Below, in pieces: positions 51,365-60,458 of a DNA stretch of 64,000 nucleotides. This DNA comes from Gluconacetobacter johannae (GTDB lineage: Bacteria > Pseudomonadota > Alphaproteobacteria > Acetobacterales > Acetobacteraceae). The DNA lies in contig NZ_BAQK01000054.1 of NCBI RefSeq assembly GCF_025994435.1, positions 110,581 through 174,580 on the forward strand, in the 5' to 3' direction. Under the pieces are notes generated by a model. The model saw only the letters and a list, made by a program, of their open reading frames with translations. It did not search any database and had not been told where the DNA came from. The number at the start of each line of letters is the position of its first letter. Position 1 is the stretch's first letter. The position numbers and the translations under genes are program-made.

Positions 51365-53122
51365 ATGCATGTCTTTCCAAGGTTTTCGCTCTTTCCTTCC
51401 CTGCGACATTTCAGACGGGGCATACTCCCCGTGACAGCGAGCATTGCATTCACCCTGCCGGCCCACGCGACGCCGACCACCGCCGACATCTCCGGCGCCC
51501 GTATCCAGCTTGCGCCGGCCGAGCCCGGCGGACCATCCGCCGCGCGCCCCACGGCGGCCCGAGGCACGCCGCCGCAGCCGTCCGCACCCAGCCTGCTGCC
51601 GCCACTGACCAGCCGGCCGGAACTGTACGGACAACCGCAGTTGCTGAATCTGCACCCGTTGCCCCCGGCGCTGCTGCACCAGGGGCCGTGGGGCGTCTTC
51701 AACACCGCGACCGCCGCGGCGGCCGGCTTCGGCACGGTGGGGTACTATGCCGTATCGCGCTGGGCCGAGGACTGGTCGAGCCTGAAACTGGCCCGCAATC
51801 ACATCGACTGGGCCGACCCCCTGAAATACATCCCGCTCAACGACTCCAGATCGGTCTACCTGACGCTGAGCGGCAATTTCCGCCATCACGGATTCTACGA
51901 CCAGTTCGCGCAGTTCGGCGCGGTGAAGCGGTCACCCTCCTACCGGTCCACCCTGCGCTTCAACCTGGGCGCCGACCTGCATCTGGGCGAACATGTCCGC
52001 CTCTATGGCGAACTGATGAGCGGCCAGGCCGGCGGCATGAATTACTATGGCTATAACGGCCGCTGGCGCTCCAAGCTGGACGCGCAGCAGGCGTTCGTCG
52101 AGGTGCGCGGCAAGCTGCTGGGGGCGACGACAGGCGTCATGGTCGGACGCATGACCTTCCTGGATGTGCCCCCCTATGTGTCGGCCGGCAGCGTCTATCC
52201 CACCCTTCCCTATTCGTGGAACGGCATCCGCGGATATGCGTTCTGGAAGCGGTTCCGGGTCGATCTGTTCGACCTGACATTGACCAACGCCAACCCGTAT
52301 CTGCCCTTCCACGATCAGGTTGGATACCGCTCGCGCCTGTTCGGCGCCTACACGTCCTACGCGGTGCCGCAATTCACCGCCCTGGGCCAGAAAAGCCAGA
52401 TCTTCGTGGACGCGTTCTACCTGGGCTACCTGCTGGCCAGCAGCCCGATCCCGAAGCAGGGCGGTTCGATCTTCGGCACCCAGGCGGGCTCGACCCGGCG
52501 TGACACGCCGGGCATGCGGATCTGGGGCAATGCGGGACCGCTCGAATTCTCGGCCGGCGGCATGTGGCAGGGCGGGTATTTCAACGCCGCGAAGAACGGA
52601 CCCAGCCGCCCGGTTTCGGCCTACGGGTTCAACGCCACCCTGTCCTGGCGCTTCGCCACATGGTGGGGCAAGCCGTCGATCGGCGTGCAGGCCGACGACA
52701 TGTCGGGCGGCGACACCCGCAAGGGCGCGACCGGAAGCTGGGGCAATTTCCTCTCTCCCTGGGTGCCCAGCGCCTATTACCTCGACCTCAGCACGGACCT
52801 GGGCCTGTCGAACATCATTGATGTCGGGCCACTGGTCACCCTGACCACCAGCACGAATACCAGCCTGCTGCTGAAGGCGCCCGTCGTCTGGCGCAACAGC
52901 GTCAATGACGCGGTCTATACGGACAGCAATACCTTTTATGCCTACCGGCCGCGCGGCGGGGCCTATACCGCGACCATCCCGCAGGGCAGCTTCACCTGGC
53001 GCGCCACGCGGCACATCACCCTCAGCCTCGATGGCGAATATCTGTTCGCCTCGCACGCGTTCACACGCGGCGGCGCGACCTCGGGGGCCTATGTCCAGTC
53101 CAACCTCGACTTCACGTTCTGA
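51365..53122 (+). CDS. alginate-export-type outer-membrane porin
   Basis: A 585-residue outer-membrane protein: signal peptide (ILPVTASIAFTLPAHA), a Pro-rich linker to about residue 100, and a long barrel with repeated strand pairs such as RLYGELMSGQAGGMNYYG and RSKLDAQQAFVEVRGKL. The latter match the Alginate_exp family. It ends in FTF, as outer-membrane proteins do. The substrate is unknown. The ATG at 51365 fits a normal signal peptide; an ATG at 51320 would add a charged leader. It is not close to the EPS export genes. Confidence 0.75.
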   Translation: MHVFPRFSLFPSLRHFRRGILPVTASIAFTLPAHATPTTADISGARIQLAPAEPGGPSAARPTAARGTPPQPSAPSLLPPLTSRPELYGQPQLLNLHPLPPALLHQGPWGVFNTATAAAAGFGTVGYYAVSRWAEDWSSLKLARNHIDWADPLKYIPLNDSRSVYLTLSGNFRHHGFYDQFAQFGAVKRSPSYRSTLRFNLGADLHLGEHVRLYGELMSGQAGGMNYYGYNGRWRSKLDAQQAFVEVRGKLLGATTGVMVGRMTFLDVPPYVSAGSVYPTLPYSWNGIRGYAFWKRFRVDLFDLTLTNANPYLPFHDQVGYRSRLFGAYTSYAVPQFTALGQKSQIFVDAFYLGYLLASSPIPKQGGSIFGTQAGSTRRDTPGMRIWGNAGPLEFSAGGMWQGGYFNAAKNGPSRPVSAYGFNATLSWRFATWWGKPSIGVQADDMSGGDTRKGATGSWGNFLSPWVPSAYYLDLSTDLGLSNIIDVGPLVTLTTSTNTSLLLKAPVVWRNSVNDAVYTDSNTFYAYRPRGGAYTATIPQGSFTWRATRHITLSLDGEYLFASHAFTRGGATSGAYVQSNLDFTF

Positions 53123-53186
53123 CGCCAGGCCCGGACACCCCCTGAAACGCACAGGCGCGTGTCAGGGGATCGGGGCGGGCGCCGCC

Positions 53187-53387
53187 CGCACGCCAGGGCA
53201 GTTGACCGACAATATCGGCGCAACCACGATCGCACTGTCCGAACAGGACCTGCACACGCTGGACAGCGTCAGCGCCCTGCCCGCAGAATATCCCGGCTGG
53301 ATGCTGGAACGCCCGGGCGCCCATCGTACCGTCGCCGCCCCACGGACAGGACCTGACCGAACGTCCCGCGACCCATTCCCCTCATGA
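53187..53387 (+). pseudogene. C-terminal remnant of an aldo/keto reductase
   Basis: About 65 codons that read GQLTDNIGATTIALSEQDL and LPAEYPGWMLERPGAHRT. This is the typical C-terminus of sugar-type aldo/keto reductases. No N-terminal or barrel portion precedes it: the upstream bases are the end of the porin gene. The fragment ends at a TGA at 53385-53387 that overlaps the in-frame ATG at 53384 of the alcohol dehydrogenase. It is a deletion remnant. Confidence 0.75.
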
Positions 53388-53404
53388 CCACGGAGCCTCC
53401 ATCC

Positions 53405-54460
53405 ATGTTCGCATGCACAGGTTACGCCGCCACCGCCGCCGATGCGCCCCTCGCCCCTTTCGGGTTCGAGCGGCGTGATACCGGGCCCGAGGACGTCCGC
53501 ATCGACATCCTGTTCTGCGGCGTCTGTCATTCCGACCTGCACCAGGCGCGCAACGAGTGGCGCAACACGATCTATCCCTGCGTGCCGGGCCACGAGATCG
53601 TCGGACGCGTGGCGGAAACGGGCGCATCGGTCACCCGCTTCAGGGCCGGCGACCTGGTAGGCGTCGGCTGCCTGGTCGATTCCTGCCGCACCTGCCAGAG
53701 CTGCCGCGACGGGTTCGAGCAATATTGCGAGAATGGATTCGTCGGCACCTACAACGGACAGGACCGCCACGGGCGCGGCATCACCTTCGGCGGCTATTCC
53801 CGCGCCATCGTGGTCGACCAGGCCTTCGTGCTGAAGGTGCCGGACACTCTGGACCCCGCCGCCGTGGCGCCGCTGCTGTGCGCCGGCATCACGACCTATT
53901 CGCCGCTGCGCCACTGGAAGGTCGGGCCGGGCCAGCGCGTCGGCATCGTGGGGCTGGGCGGGCTGGGCCATATGGGGGTGAAGTTCGCCCGCGCCTTCGG
54001 GGCCGAGGTCGTGCTGTTCACCACCTCGGCCAGCAAGGTCGAGGACGGGCTTCGCCTCGGCGCGCACCAGGTGGTGCTGTCGCGCGACCCGGACGCCATG
54101 GCGCGTGAGACGGGGCGGTTCGACTTCATCCTGGACGCGGTCGCCGCCAACCACGACATCAACGCCTACCTGAACCTGCTGAAGCGCGACGGCACCCTGG
54201 TGCAGGTCGGCGCGCCCGAAGACCCCCTGCCGGTTTCGGTGTTCGGCCTGCTGATGAAGCGCCGCAGCTTCGCCGGCTCGCTGATCGGCGGCATCCCCGA
54301 AACCCAGGAGATGCTCGATTTCTGCGGCGAACACGGCATCACCGCCGATATCGAAATGATCCGCATGGACCAGATCGAGACCGCCTACGAACGGATGCTG
54401 CGGTCCGACGTGAAATACCGCTTCGTCATCGACATGGCGACCTTGCCGGCGGTGGCATAG
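53405..54460 (+). CDS. zinc-dependent alcohol dehydrogenase (YahK/cinnamyl type)
   Basis: A 351-residue medium-chain dehydrogenase. Catalytic zinc ligands are in FCGVCHSDLHQ and PCVPGHEIVGRV. The structural zinc Cys set is in CRTCQSCRDGFEQYC. The cofactor site is GIVGLGGLGHMGVKFARAFG. This is the CAD/YahK subfamily, usually NADPH-dependent aldehyde reductases. The start at 53405 is preferred for its GGAG; a start at 53384 overlaps the AKR remnant. With pdc in the same window, acetaldehyde or another aldehyde is a possible substrate. Confidence 0.92.
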   Translation: MFACTGYAATAADAPLAPFGFERRDTGPEDVRIDILFCGVCHSDLHQARNEWRNTIYPCVPGHEIVGRVAETGASVTRFRAGDLVGVGCLVDSCRTCQSCRDGFEQYCENGFVGTYNGQDRHGRGITFGGYSRAIVVDQAFVLKVPDTLDPAAVAPLLCAGITTYSPLRHWKVGPGQRVGIVGLGGLGHMGVKFARAFGAEVVLFTTSASKVEDGLRLGAHQVVLSRDPDAMARETGRFDFILDAVAANHDINAYLNLLKRDGTLVQVGAPEDPLPVSVFGLLMKRRSFAGSLIGGIPETQEMLDFCGEHGITADIEMIRMDQIETAYERMLRSDVKYRFVIDMATLPAVA

Positions 54461-54608
54461 GTCCGGAGCGGGTGGGTCGCCACGGACCCGCCCATTCCAT
54501 GAAGAAATATCGGAACGATTTCCCAATCCGATCATTATGGTCCTGTCAGACCCGGCGGGATGCGATATCCTGGCGTCCTTGCAGCATGACGTAGGACGGA
54601 GCCCCATA

Positions 54609-55754
54609 ATGCGGATGCCCCACCCCGCTCGCGCCGATCGAGGCCCGCCGGACCGGAGGGCCGACACTGTTGCGGCCCCGTCGCCCGACCATCTGCGCGG
54701 CCGCAACACGATCGTTTCGCTTCAATATCTCCGGGCCGTGGCCGCGATCGGCGTCGTGCTGTTTCACCAGTTCCAAAATATCCTTCCTTCCATTCAATTT
54801 TTCCAGCACGGTGTCGACCTGTTCTTCGTCATCAGCGGATTCATCATGATCGCGCTGACCGATGGACGCGATATCGGGCCGCGACATTTCTATCTGGACC
54901 GCCTCGCGCGCATCGTCCCGCCGTACTGGGCCGCCACGGCCCTGACGGTCCTGCTGGCGGCCGGAGGCATCTTCACACCATCGGTCACCGACCGGAGCGC
55001 CGGGCACCTTCTGGCCTCGCTGCTGTTCATTCCCGCCTGGGGGCCGGGCGGCCATGTCTGGCCGACGCTCTATCTGGGCTGGACGTTGCAGTACGAGGTT
55101 TTTTTCTATCTGATTTTCGGTGCACTCCTGATGCTGGACAGTTCGCGGCGCCTCGGCGTGCTGAGCGTCCTGTTCGGCGCTCTTGTCATGCTGGGCGCCG
55201 TCTGGCCGCCCCACACACCGGCCCTGACCGTCTATACCTCGCCCCTGCTTCTGGAATTTCTCGCCGGCATGCTGCTGGGGCGCCTTTACGGCATCCGGCT
55301 GAACCGGATGCCCGGCGGGTGGATTGCCGGCGCGACAGCCGCCCTGACGGCCGGCTTTCTTCTTCTCGTCCCGTTCCACCACGACCTGCTGTTCGGGGCG
55401 GGAGCGATCTTCATCGTGTCGGCGGTCCTGGCCCTCGAACGCGCGGGATATATGCCGCGTAGCCGTATCCTGCTGGAACTGGGCGCGGCATCCTATGCGA
55501 TATATCTGTTCCAGCAGATCGCATTCGACGTGACCGGCAGGATGATCGGCAAGGCCGCCGACCTGTCGGGATTGCCCGTCCTGGCAACCATTCTGCTGCA
55601 CCCGGCCAACGTGCTGGCCGCGATCGTCCTGGGCCTGCTGATGCACAGGTACCTGGAAAAACCCCTGACAGAGCAGACAAGAATTTTCCTGAACCTGAAA
55701 CCGCGCGGTGCATCGCAACGCATGGTCGGGAGCAATAGCGCCGGCAGGCTGTAG
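54609..55754 (+). CDS. acyltransferase 3 family membrane protein
   Basis: An integral-membrane O-acyltransferase (OafA/GumF type) of 381 residues with about 10 helices. The family pattern is clear: LQYLRAVAAIGVVLFHQFQN with the catalytic-type His, GVDLFFVISGFIM, and DRLARIVPPYWAAT with Arg. It probably acetylates the exopolysaccharide in the inner membrane. ATG at 54609 is preceded by GGAG; an upstream in-frame ATG at 54537 has no ribosome binding site. Confidence 0.9.
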   Translation: MRMPHPARADRGPPDRRADTVAAPSPDHLRGRNTIVSLQYLRAVAAIGVVLFHQFQNILPSIQFFQHGVDLFFVISGFIMIALTDGRDIGPRHFYLDRLARIVPPYWAATALTVLLAAGGIFTPSVTDRSAGHLLASLLFIPAWGPGGHVWPTLYLGWTLQYEVFFYLIFGALLMLDSSRRLGVLSVLFGALVMLGAVWPPHTPALTVYTSPLLLEFLAGMLLGRLYGIRLNRMPGGWIAGATAALTAGFLLLVPFHHDLLFGAGAIFIVSAVLALERAGYMPRSRILLELGAASYAIYLFQQIAFDVTGRMIGKAADLSGLPVLATILLHPANVLAAIVLGLLMHRYLEKPLTEQTRIFLNLKPRGASQRMVGSNSAGRL

Positions 55755-55813
55755 AACCACGACATGATTTTTTAAATATGAGATAGCCCCCCACCTGCGA
55801 TGAGCGATTGAAC

Positions 55814-56680
55814 ATGGGTCCGACCATTTCCGACGATAGACAGTCCGACATGGGGTCAACGCCTCCTTTCACGGTCCGCGCGCTCGGCCTGAAAGAGCCG
55901 GTCGAACGGTTACGCGGCAGCTATCAGTCGGCGCCCCCTTTCCCACACCTCATCATCGACGATCTATTCCCGGCAAGCTGGCTCTTGCCGATACTGGACG
56001 ACTATCGCCACCGGACCGACTGGCAATGGAAATCCTACGACACGGCCCTGCAGAAGAAGATGGGGACGATGCCGAATTCCGATCTTCCATTCAATATACA
56101 ACGATATTTCGACTTCGTTTACTCAGGTCCGTTTCTTCGTCTCCTGACCAGCCTGACGGGCATCGAAAACCTTCTCCCCGATCCGTCCCTTTACGGCGGC
56201 GGCATGCATGTGGTGGCGGGCGGCGGACATTTCGACCTGCACATCGACTTCCAGAAACATCCCCAGACCCACCTGACCAATCGCCTGGCGATGCTGACGT
56301 ACCTCAATCCGGATTGGGACAGCCGAAATGGGGGCAATCTGGAGCTCTGGTCGGTACGGCCGTCCGCTCGCGCGGTGGAGATCGCGCCTCTTTTCGGGCG
56401 GACCGTGCTGATGGAACAGTCGAAAATAGCCGCTCACGGGCATCCGGCCCATATCCGGCCCGGCCTCGAACGCAAGGCGCTGATCGCCTATTTCTACACC
56501 AATGACGCAACACCAGAGATGAAATCGACGACTGTCTATGTTTCGCAACCGGGCCAGTCGGCAAGCGCACGCCTGCAAAGCGCGCTGCATAATACCCTGC
56601 CACCCCCGATCATACGGCTGCTGCAGAAGGCCCGGCATACACTAAGGGCCCGGACGGGGCAACGCCTCCCCGGACGTTAA
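55814..56680 (+). CDS. 2-oxoglutarate/Fe(II) oxygenase-like protein
   Basis: A 288-residue protein with the double-stranded beta-helix pattern of prolyl-4-hydroxylase-type oxygenases. Iron ligands H-x-D are in GGHFDLHIDFQKH, and the distal His is in AAHGHPAHIRPGLERKALIAYF with Arg for 2-oxoglutarate. FPHLIIDDLFP is the usual start. It lies between two EPS acyltransferase-type or flippase genes, so it may hydroxylate a sugar, lipid or protein of the surface. The start is ATG 55814 (weak site); ATG 55850 is an alternative. Confidence 0.8.
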   Translation: MGPTISDDRQSDMGSTPPFTVRALGLKEPVERLRGSYQSAPPFPHLIIDDLFPASWLLPILDDYRHRTDWQWKSYDTALQKKMGTMPNSDLPFNIQRYFDFVYSGPFLRLLTSLTGIENLLPDPSLYGGGMHVVAGGGHFDLHIDFQKHPQTHLTNRLAMLTYLNPDWDSRNGGNLELWSVRPSARAVEIAPLFGRTVLMEQSKIAAHGHPAHIRPGLERKALIAYFYTNDATPEMKSTTVYVSQPGQSASARLQSALHNTLPPPIIRLLQKARHTLRARTGQRLPGR

Positions 56681-56692
56681 GAGCCCCATTCA

Positions 56693-58225
56693 TCAGCCGC
56701 CGGACGCCACCGCCTGCGGGGCGACGATCCTGACCCGGCGGAATTTTCCGACGATCCCGCCGAACCGGTCGCAAAGCTGATCGAAGACATCCCGCCGCAG
56801 CACATAGAGAATGACGGGATACAACCCCGTGCCGACGACACCGATCACGACGATCCTGGCAAGGTCGTAGGTCCGGACCAGCGGCAACAGCGAGATCAGA
56901 CAGCCGCCGCCGATCGACAGCGCGGACACCAAAAACGGCATGACATAGAGTTCGAGAACCCGGCCAACCCCGACACCGCACCGATGCAGGATCAGCAGCG
57001 AGCAGAGCGGTGGATATGTGAAATAATAGAGCGCCACCGCCACCGCCACGCCGAACGCGCTGCCCAGAAGCCCCCCCGCGATCGCCATGCCGAAGAAGAT
57101 CGGCGCCGAGATCAGGGCGAAGACCAGCCCGGCGCGGAATTCGCGCCGCGCGCTCAACAGCGACCCGGTGATCCACGACACCGCGTCGAAAGGCAGGCCC
57201 ATGCTCAGGATCTGCACGTACGGCACCGCCTTGATCCAGCGTTCGCCGAACAGGACATGCAGCCCCGGCCCCGCCAGGGCGGCCTGCATGAAGCAGAACG
57301 GCACGACCATATAGGCCAGCAGGCGGCACGCCTTCAGCGCGGCCTCGGTCTGGCGCAACGGGTCGGCCCGCAACTGGGCGAATGCCGGCAGCAGCACATT
57401 GATGAAATTCCCGGCCAGCATACGAACCGGCTGCGCCGAAAAGCGGAAGGCGAAGAAATACAGGCCGACCACGGAATGCGAGGCGATAAGCCCCAGCACG
57501 ATATAATCGCCCTGGTTGACGATCTCGATGATCGTCCGGGTGGCGAAGACCGTGGTGCTGCTGCCCAGTATGTAATGCAACTGCACCTTCCGGAACAGCC
57601 GGCCGATGCGCGGCGGCGCCTTCCACCAGAACAGCGCCGCCTTGATGACCGCAAGCGCCGGGATGGGGATGGCGAAGCTGTAGGCCCCGCAGCCCAGCCA
57701 CGCCAGCAGGATCGTGCCAAGCTGCAACGCGAAGATTTCAAACGTGTTGTAGGCGGCCAGAAACCGGAAATTCATGTCGGCGCGGATTTTGACCGAGGGC
57801 ACGGTGGCCAGCGTCTTGATCGGCGTCGCCACGGCCAGGGCCGCGATCAGCCCCACCAGCTCGGGGGAATGATACCAGCGCGCGGCGAACGGCGCCGCAG
57901 CCAGCATGCCCACCATGCCCAGCACGCCCAGCGACAGGCAGATCCAGAAGGCAGGCGCGGTCCAGAACATGATCGCCTTCTGGCGTTGCAGCAGCACGTC
58001 ATCGACCCCGAAACTGACCAGGGCATTGGCGATGCCGAACACGGTATAGGCCAGGCCGATGACACCGAAATCGGCCGGCGTCAGCAGCCACGCCAGCGCC
58101 AGTTGCGACACGAAGCCGATCCCCCGCGCCGCGACGCTTTGCACCAGCAGCCAGAGGAAGCCGCTGGTGGCCGCCTTGCCCAGGCCGCCCTGCCGTCCGT
58201 CCGATCGTTCCGCCCGTGCCGTCAT
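56693..58225 (-). CDS. Wzx/GumJ-like oligosaccharide flippase
   Basis: A 510-residue MATE/MOP-superfamily flippase with about 12-14 helices. Signatures include GFLWLLVQSVAARGIGFVSQ and LTPADFGVIGLAYTV near the N-terminus. It should move the lipid-linked repeat unit to the periplasmic face. The start is ATG 58225 (GGGGGGA just upstream) rather than ATG 58249. It is the last gene of the leftward EPS operon that begins at 62962. Its end faces the oxygenase gene 12 bases away. Confidence 0.9.
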   Translation of the reverse strand: MTARAERSDGRQGGLGKAATSGFLWLLVQSVAARGIGFVSQLALAWLLTPADFGVIGLAYTVFGIANALVSFGVDDVLLQRQKAIMFWTAPAFWICLSLGVLGMVGMLAAAPFAARWYHSPELVGLIAALAVATPIKTLATVPSVKIRADMNFRFLAAYNTFEIFALQLGTILLAWLGCGAYSFAIPIPALAVIKAALFWWKAPPRIGRLFRKVQLHYILGSSTTVFATRTIIEIVNQGDYIVLGLIASHSVVGLYFFAFRFSAQPVRMLAGNFINVLLPAFAQLRADPLRQTEAALKACRLLAYMVVPFCFMQAALAGPGLHVLFGERWIKAVPYVQILSMGLPFDAVSWITGSLLSARREFRAGLVFALISAPIFFGMAIAGGLLGSAFGVAVAVALYYFTYPPLCSLLILHRCGVGVGRVLELYVMPFLVSALSIGGGCLISLLPLVRTYDLARIVVIGVVGTGLYPVILYVLRRDVFDQLCDRFGGIVGKFRRVRIVAPQAVASGG

Positions 58226-58261
58226 GAATCCCCCCAAATGATCCGTCATGGTCCACCGGCA

Positions 58262-59416
58262 TCAGGCCGGCTGGACGCGTCCGGCCGCGCGCTTGACGAC
58301 CTGTCGCAGCCCCGCCGGCAACACCAGACGGAACGAGATGCGCCCCAGCAGCACGGGATAGCGGGCCGGCGAGACCAGCTTCGCCGCGTCGCCCATGCGG
58401 CCATGGATCGCGAGGCGCGTCGCGGTCGCCATCAGCAGGTCCGCCATCTCCGCCCGGTTTGCAGCCGTCATGGACCGGGGCCGGTCCCGCAACGCGCGGC
58501 GAATGAAATCGCAATCGGCGCTGTCCAGTTCGTAAGGCCGATAGAGCGCCAGCGCCGCCAGTTTCAGGCCCAGCGCCAGCGCCAGCCATGATCGCTCCTC
58601 GGCCGTCAGGCCCAGGCATCCGATCTGGAAGAAATCATCCAGCGTGATCGATGCCTCGCGCTGGCGCATCACGTCAGGCGTGAAGAACAGATCCGGCTGG
58701 CCGGCCCGTCGTCGCCGCGCCGACAGGGCCGCCATCTGGGACCAGAACGCCAGCGACCGGCCATTGCGGATCGACCGGCTTGAAATACTTCCGGCATGCA
58801 CACGGTACGATCCGAAGCTATGGTCGATGTTCCGCACCACGCCGATTTCGGACAGGCGCCAGTACAGGTCGCTGTCCTCGGCGACCGCCAGGCTGCGATA
58901 ACCGCCCACCCGGTCGAACGCCGCCCGCCGCATCAGCAGAAAGGGCTGCGGCAGATAGGGCTCGCGCGCGGGCGCCCAGGCCGGATCGGCGGCTTCCACC
59001 GACGCCAGGCGCACCCGCCCGCCGGTCGGCCGGCCGTCGGCGTCGATATGCGTCCCCCCGCCCGACACGGCGACGCACTCCGGATGGTCCTCCAGATAGC
59101 GTATCTGCCGTTCCAGACGGTCGGGGGCCGCCAGGTCGTCGGCATCGTGCCGCGCGACGAATGGCGCGCGGCACGCCTCAAGCCCATGGGACAATGCCGC
59201 CACGATCCCCTGGTTGGCCTGCGTCAGCACCCTGATCCGCCCATCTTCGCGGGCCAGTTCGGCCAGGATGCGGCCCGTCTGGTCGGTCGAGCCGTCATCG
59301 ACGACCACGATCCGGATATTCCGGATGGTCTGGCCGCGCAGGCTGTCGATCGACGCGCGGATCGTCCGCCCCGCATCATAGGCCGGCACCAGAACGTCGA
59401 TAATCGGGTCCGTCAT
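58262..59416 (-). CDS. family 2 glycosyltransferase
   Basis: A 384-residue GT-A transferase. IDVLVPAYDAGRTIRASIDS, IVVVDDGSTDQTG, ARHDADDLAAPDRLERQI (DxDD metal motif) and AVAEDSDLYWRLSEIG (acceptor acidic motif) are present. The C-terminal 120 residues form a helical extension of unknown function. The start at 59416 follows GAAGG. It is a member of the leftward EPS operon between the GH5 and Wzx genes. Confidence 0.9.
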   Translation of the reverse strand: MTDPIIDVLVPAYDAGRTIRASIDSLRGQTIRNIRIVVVDDGSTDQTGRILAELAREDGRIRVLTQANQGIVAALSHGLEACRAPFVARHDADDLAAPDRLERQIRYLEDHPECVAVSGGGTHIDADGRPTGGRVRLASVEAADPAWAPAREPYLPQPFLLMRRAAFDRVGGYRSLAVAEDSDLYWRLSEIGVVRNIDHSFGSYRVHAGSISSRSIRNGRSLAFWSQMAALSARRRRAGQPDLFFTPDVMRQREASITLDDFFQIGCLGLTAEERSWLALALGLKLAALALYRPYELDSADCDFIRRALRDRPRSMTAANRAEMADLLMATATRLAIHGRMGDAAKLVSPARYPVLLGRISFRLVLPAGLRQVVKRAAGRVQPA

Positions 59417-59441
59417 CGCACCATGCCTTCCATCGCGCCTG

Positions 59442-60437
59442 TCACCGGGAAAGATATTTCTGCAACACCGCCATTTGCGGCCGGTCGGTTCCGTTCTTCG
59501 GTTCCAGCGTATACATGTATTCGCCCCACAGCGGCCCCGCCGCCCAGTAGGTCCACCCGGTCCACACATCGGCATTCGCCGCCAGATAGGACCCGACCCG
59601 GTCCAGGCCCTGCAGGCATATGTCGTTGCGGCCGACCCCGAATTCCCCCAGGAACCCCTTATGGCCGGTCTGGCGCAGCCAGGCGGTGAACGGCGCCAGG
59701 CGGCCGACGACCTGGCTTTGGGGAATGCAGTCGGGACTGCGCCCCGAACTGTCGCCGTCGAAATATTCGTGGACCTCGTACACCAGGGCGTGTGCAGGGT
59801 CTTGCAGGGACTGCAAGGCCGGTCCGTTCACCGTCGCGAAATTATGCGCGGCATCCCAGGCAATTCCCGACACCAGGACGGGGTTTTTCGCCCCCGCCCC
59901 CCTGATGCCCAGGATGGCCTGCTGCTGGATATCGCGCCAGGCGTCGGCCGAATGCAGTTGCGGTTCGTTCATCAGGCCGAACATGACGCCAGGGCTTCCA
60001 CCGAACGCGGTCGCCATACGAGTCCAGAAATCCCGGAAATCGGCCGATGTCACGGGGTCCGTGCCGATCGGCACACCGCGATAGCGGCCGTAATCATGCA
60101 CGTCGATGATGACTTTCGCGCCCGACCGGCTCGCCTCGGCGATGAAATCGCGCAGCCGGCCCAGATAGGCCGGGTCCAGCGCGCCCTGGCGGGCCGGCTG
60201 CAACCGTTCCCACAGCACCGAGATCCTGAAGATGTTCATCCCCTTCCCCCGGAAATATTCCACTTCACCAGGTTTGGGAAACAGATAGTCATAGCCATAT
60301 CGGCCGGGAATCTTGTTCGAGGAATAAGCCGCCCCCGCCAGATTCACCCCCCTGTACTCCTGCGCCACGCCCGGCGCGGACAGGCCCGCCGGCAACAACA
60401 GCACTGCGGCACAGCGCAAATATGTCAGCATACGCAT
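59442..60437 (-). CDS. secreted GH5 glycoside hydrolase
   Basis: A 331-residue periplasmic or secreted glycosidase with a signal peptide (AAVLLLPAGLSAPGVAQ). The GH5 TIM barrel has the acid/base Glu in FGLMNEPQLHSA and the nucleophile Glu in KGFLGEFGVGR. DVHDYGRYRG and YEVHEYFDGD are the conserved His loops. GH5 enzymes cut beta-glucans. In EPS operons such enzymes trim or edit the polymer. The start is ATG 60437 (GGGAAA upstream) or ATG 60449. It lies between the Wzy-like polymerase and a GT2. Confidence 0.9.
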   Translation of the reverse strand: MRMLTYLRCAAVLLLPAGLSAPGVAQEYRGVNLAGAAYSSNKIPGRYGYDYLFPKPGEVEYFRGKGMNIFRISVLWERLQPARQGALDPAYLGRLRDFIAEASRSGAKVIIDVHDYGRYRGVPIGTDPVTSADFRDFWTRMATAFGGSPGVMFGLMNEPQLHSADAWRDIQQQAILGIRGAGAKNPVLVSGIAWDAAHNFATVNGPALQSLQDPAHALVYEVHEYFDGDSSGRSPDCIPQSQVVGRLAPFTAWLRQTGHKGFLGEFGVGRNDICLQGLDRVGSYLAANADVWTGWTYWAAGPLWGEYMYTLEPKNGTDRPQMAVLQKYLSR

Positions 60438-60458
60438 GGCATTTCCCATAAATCAGGA

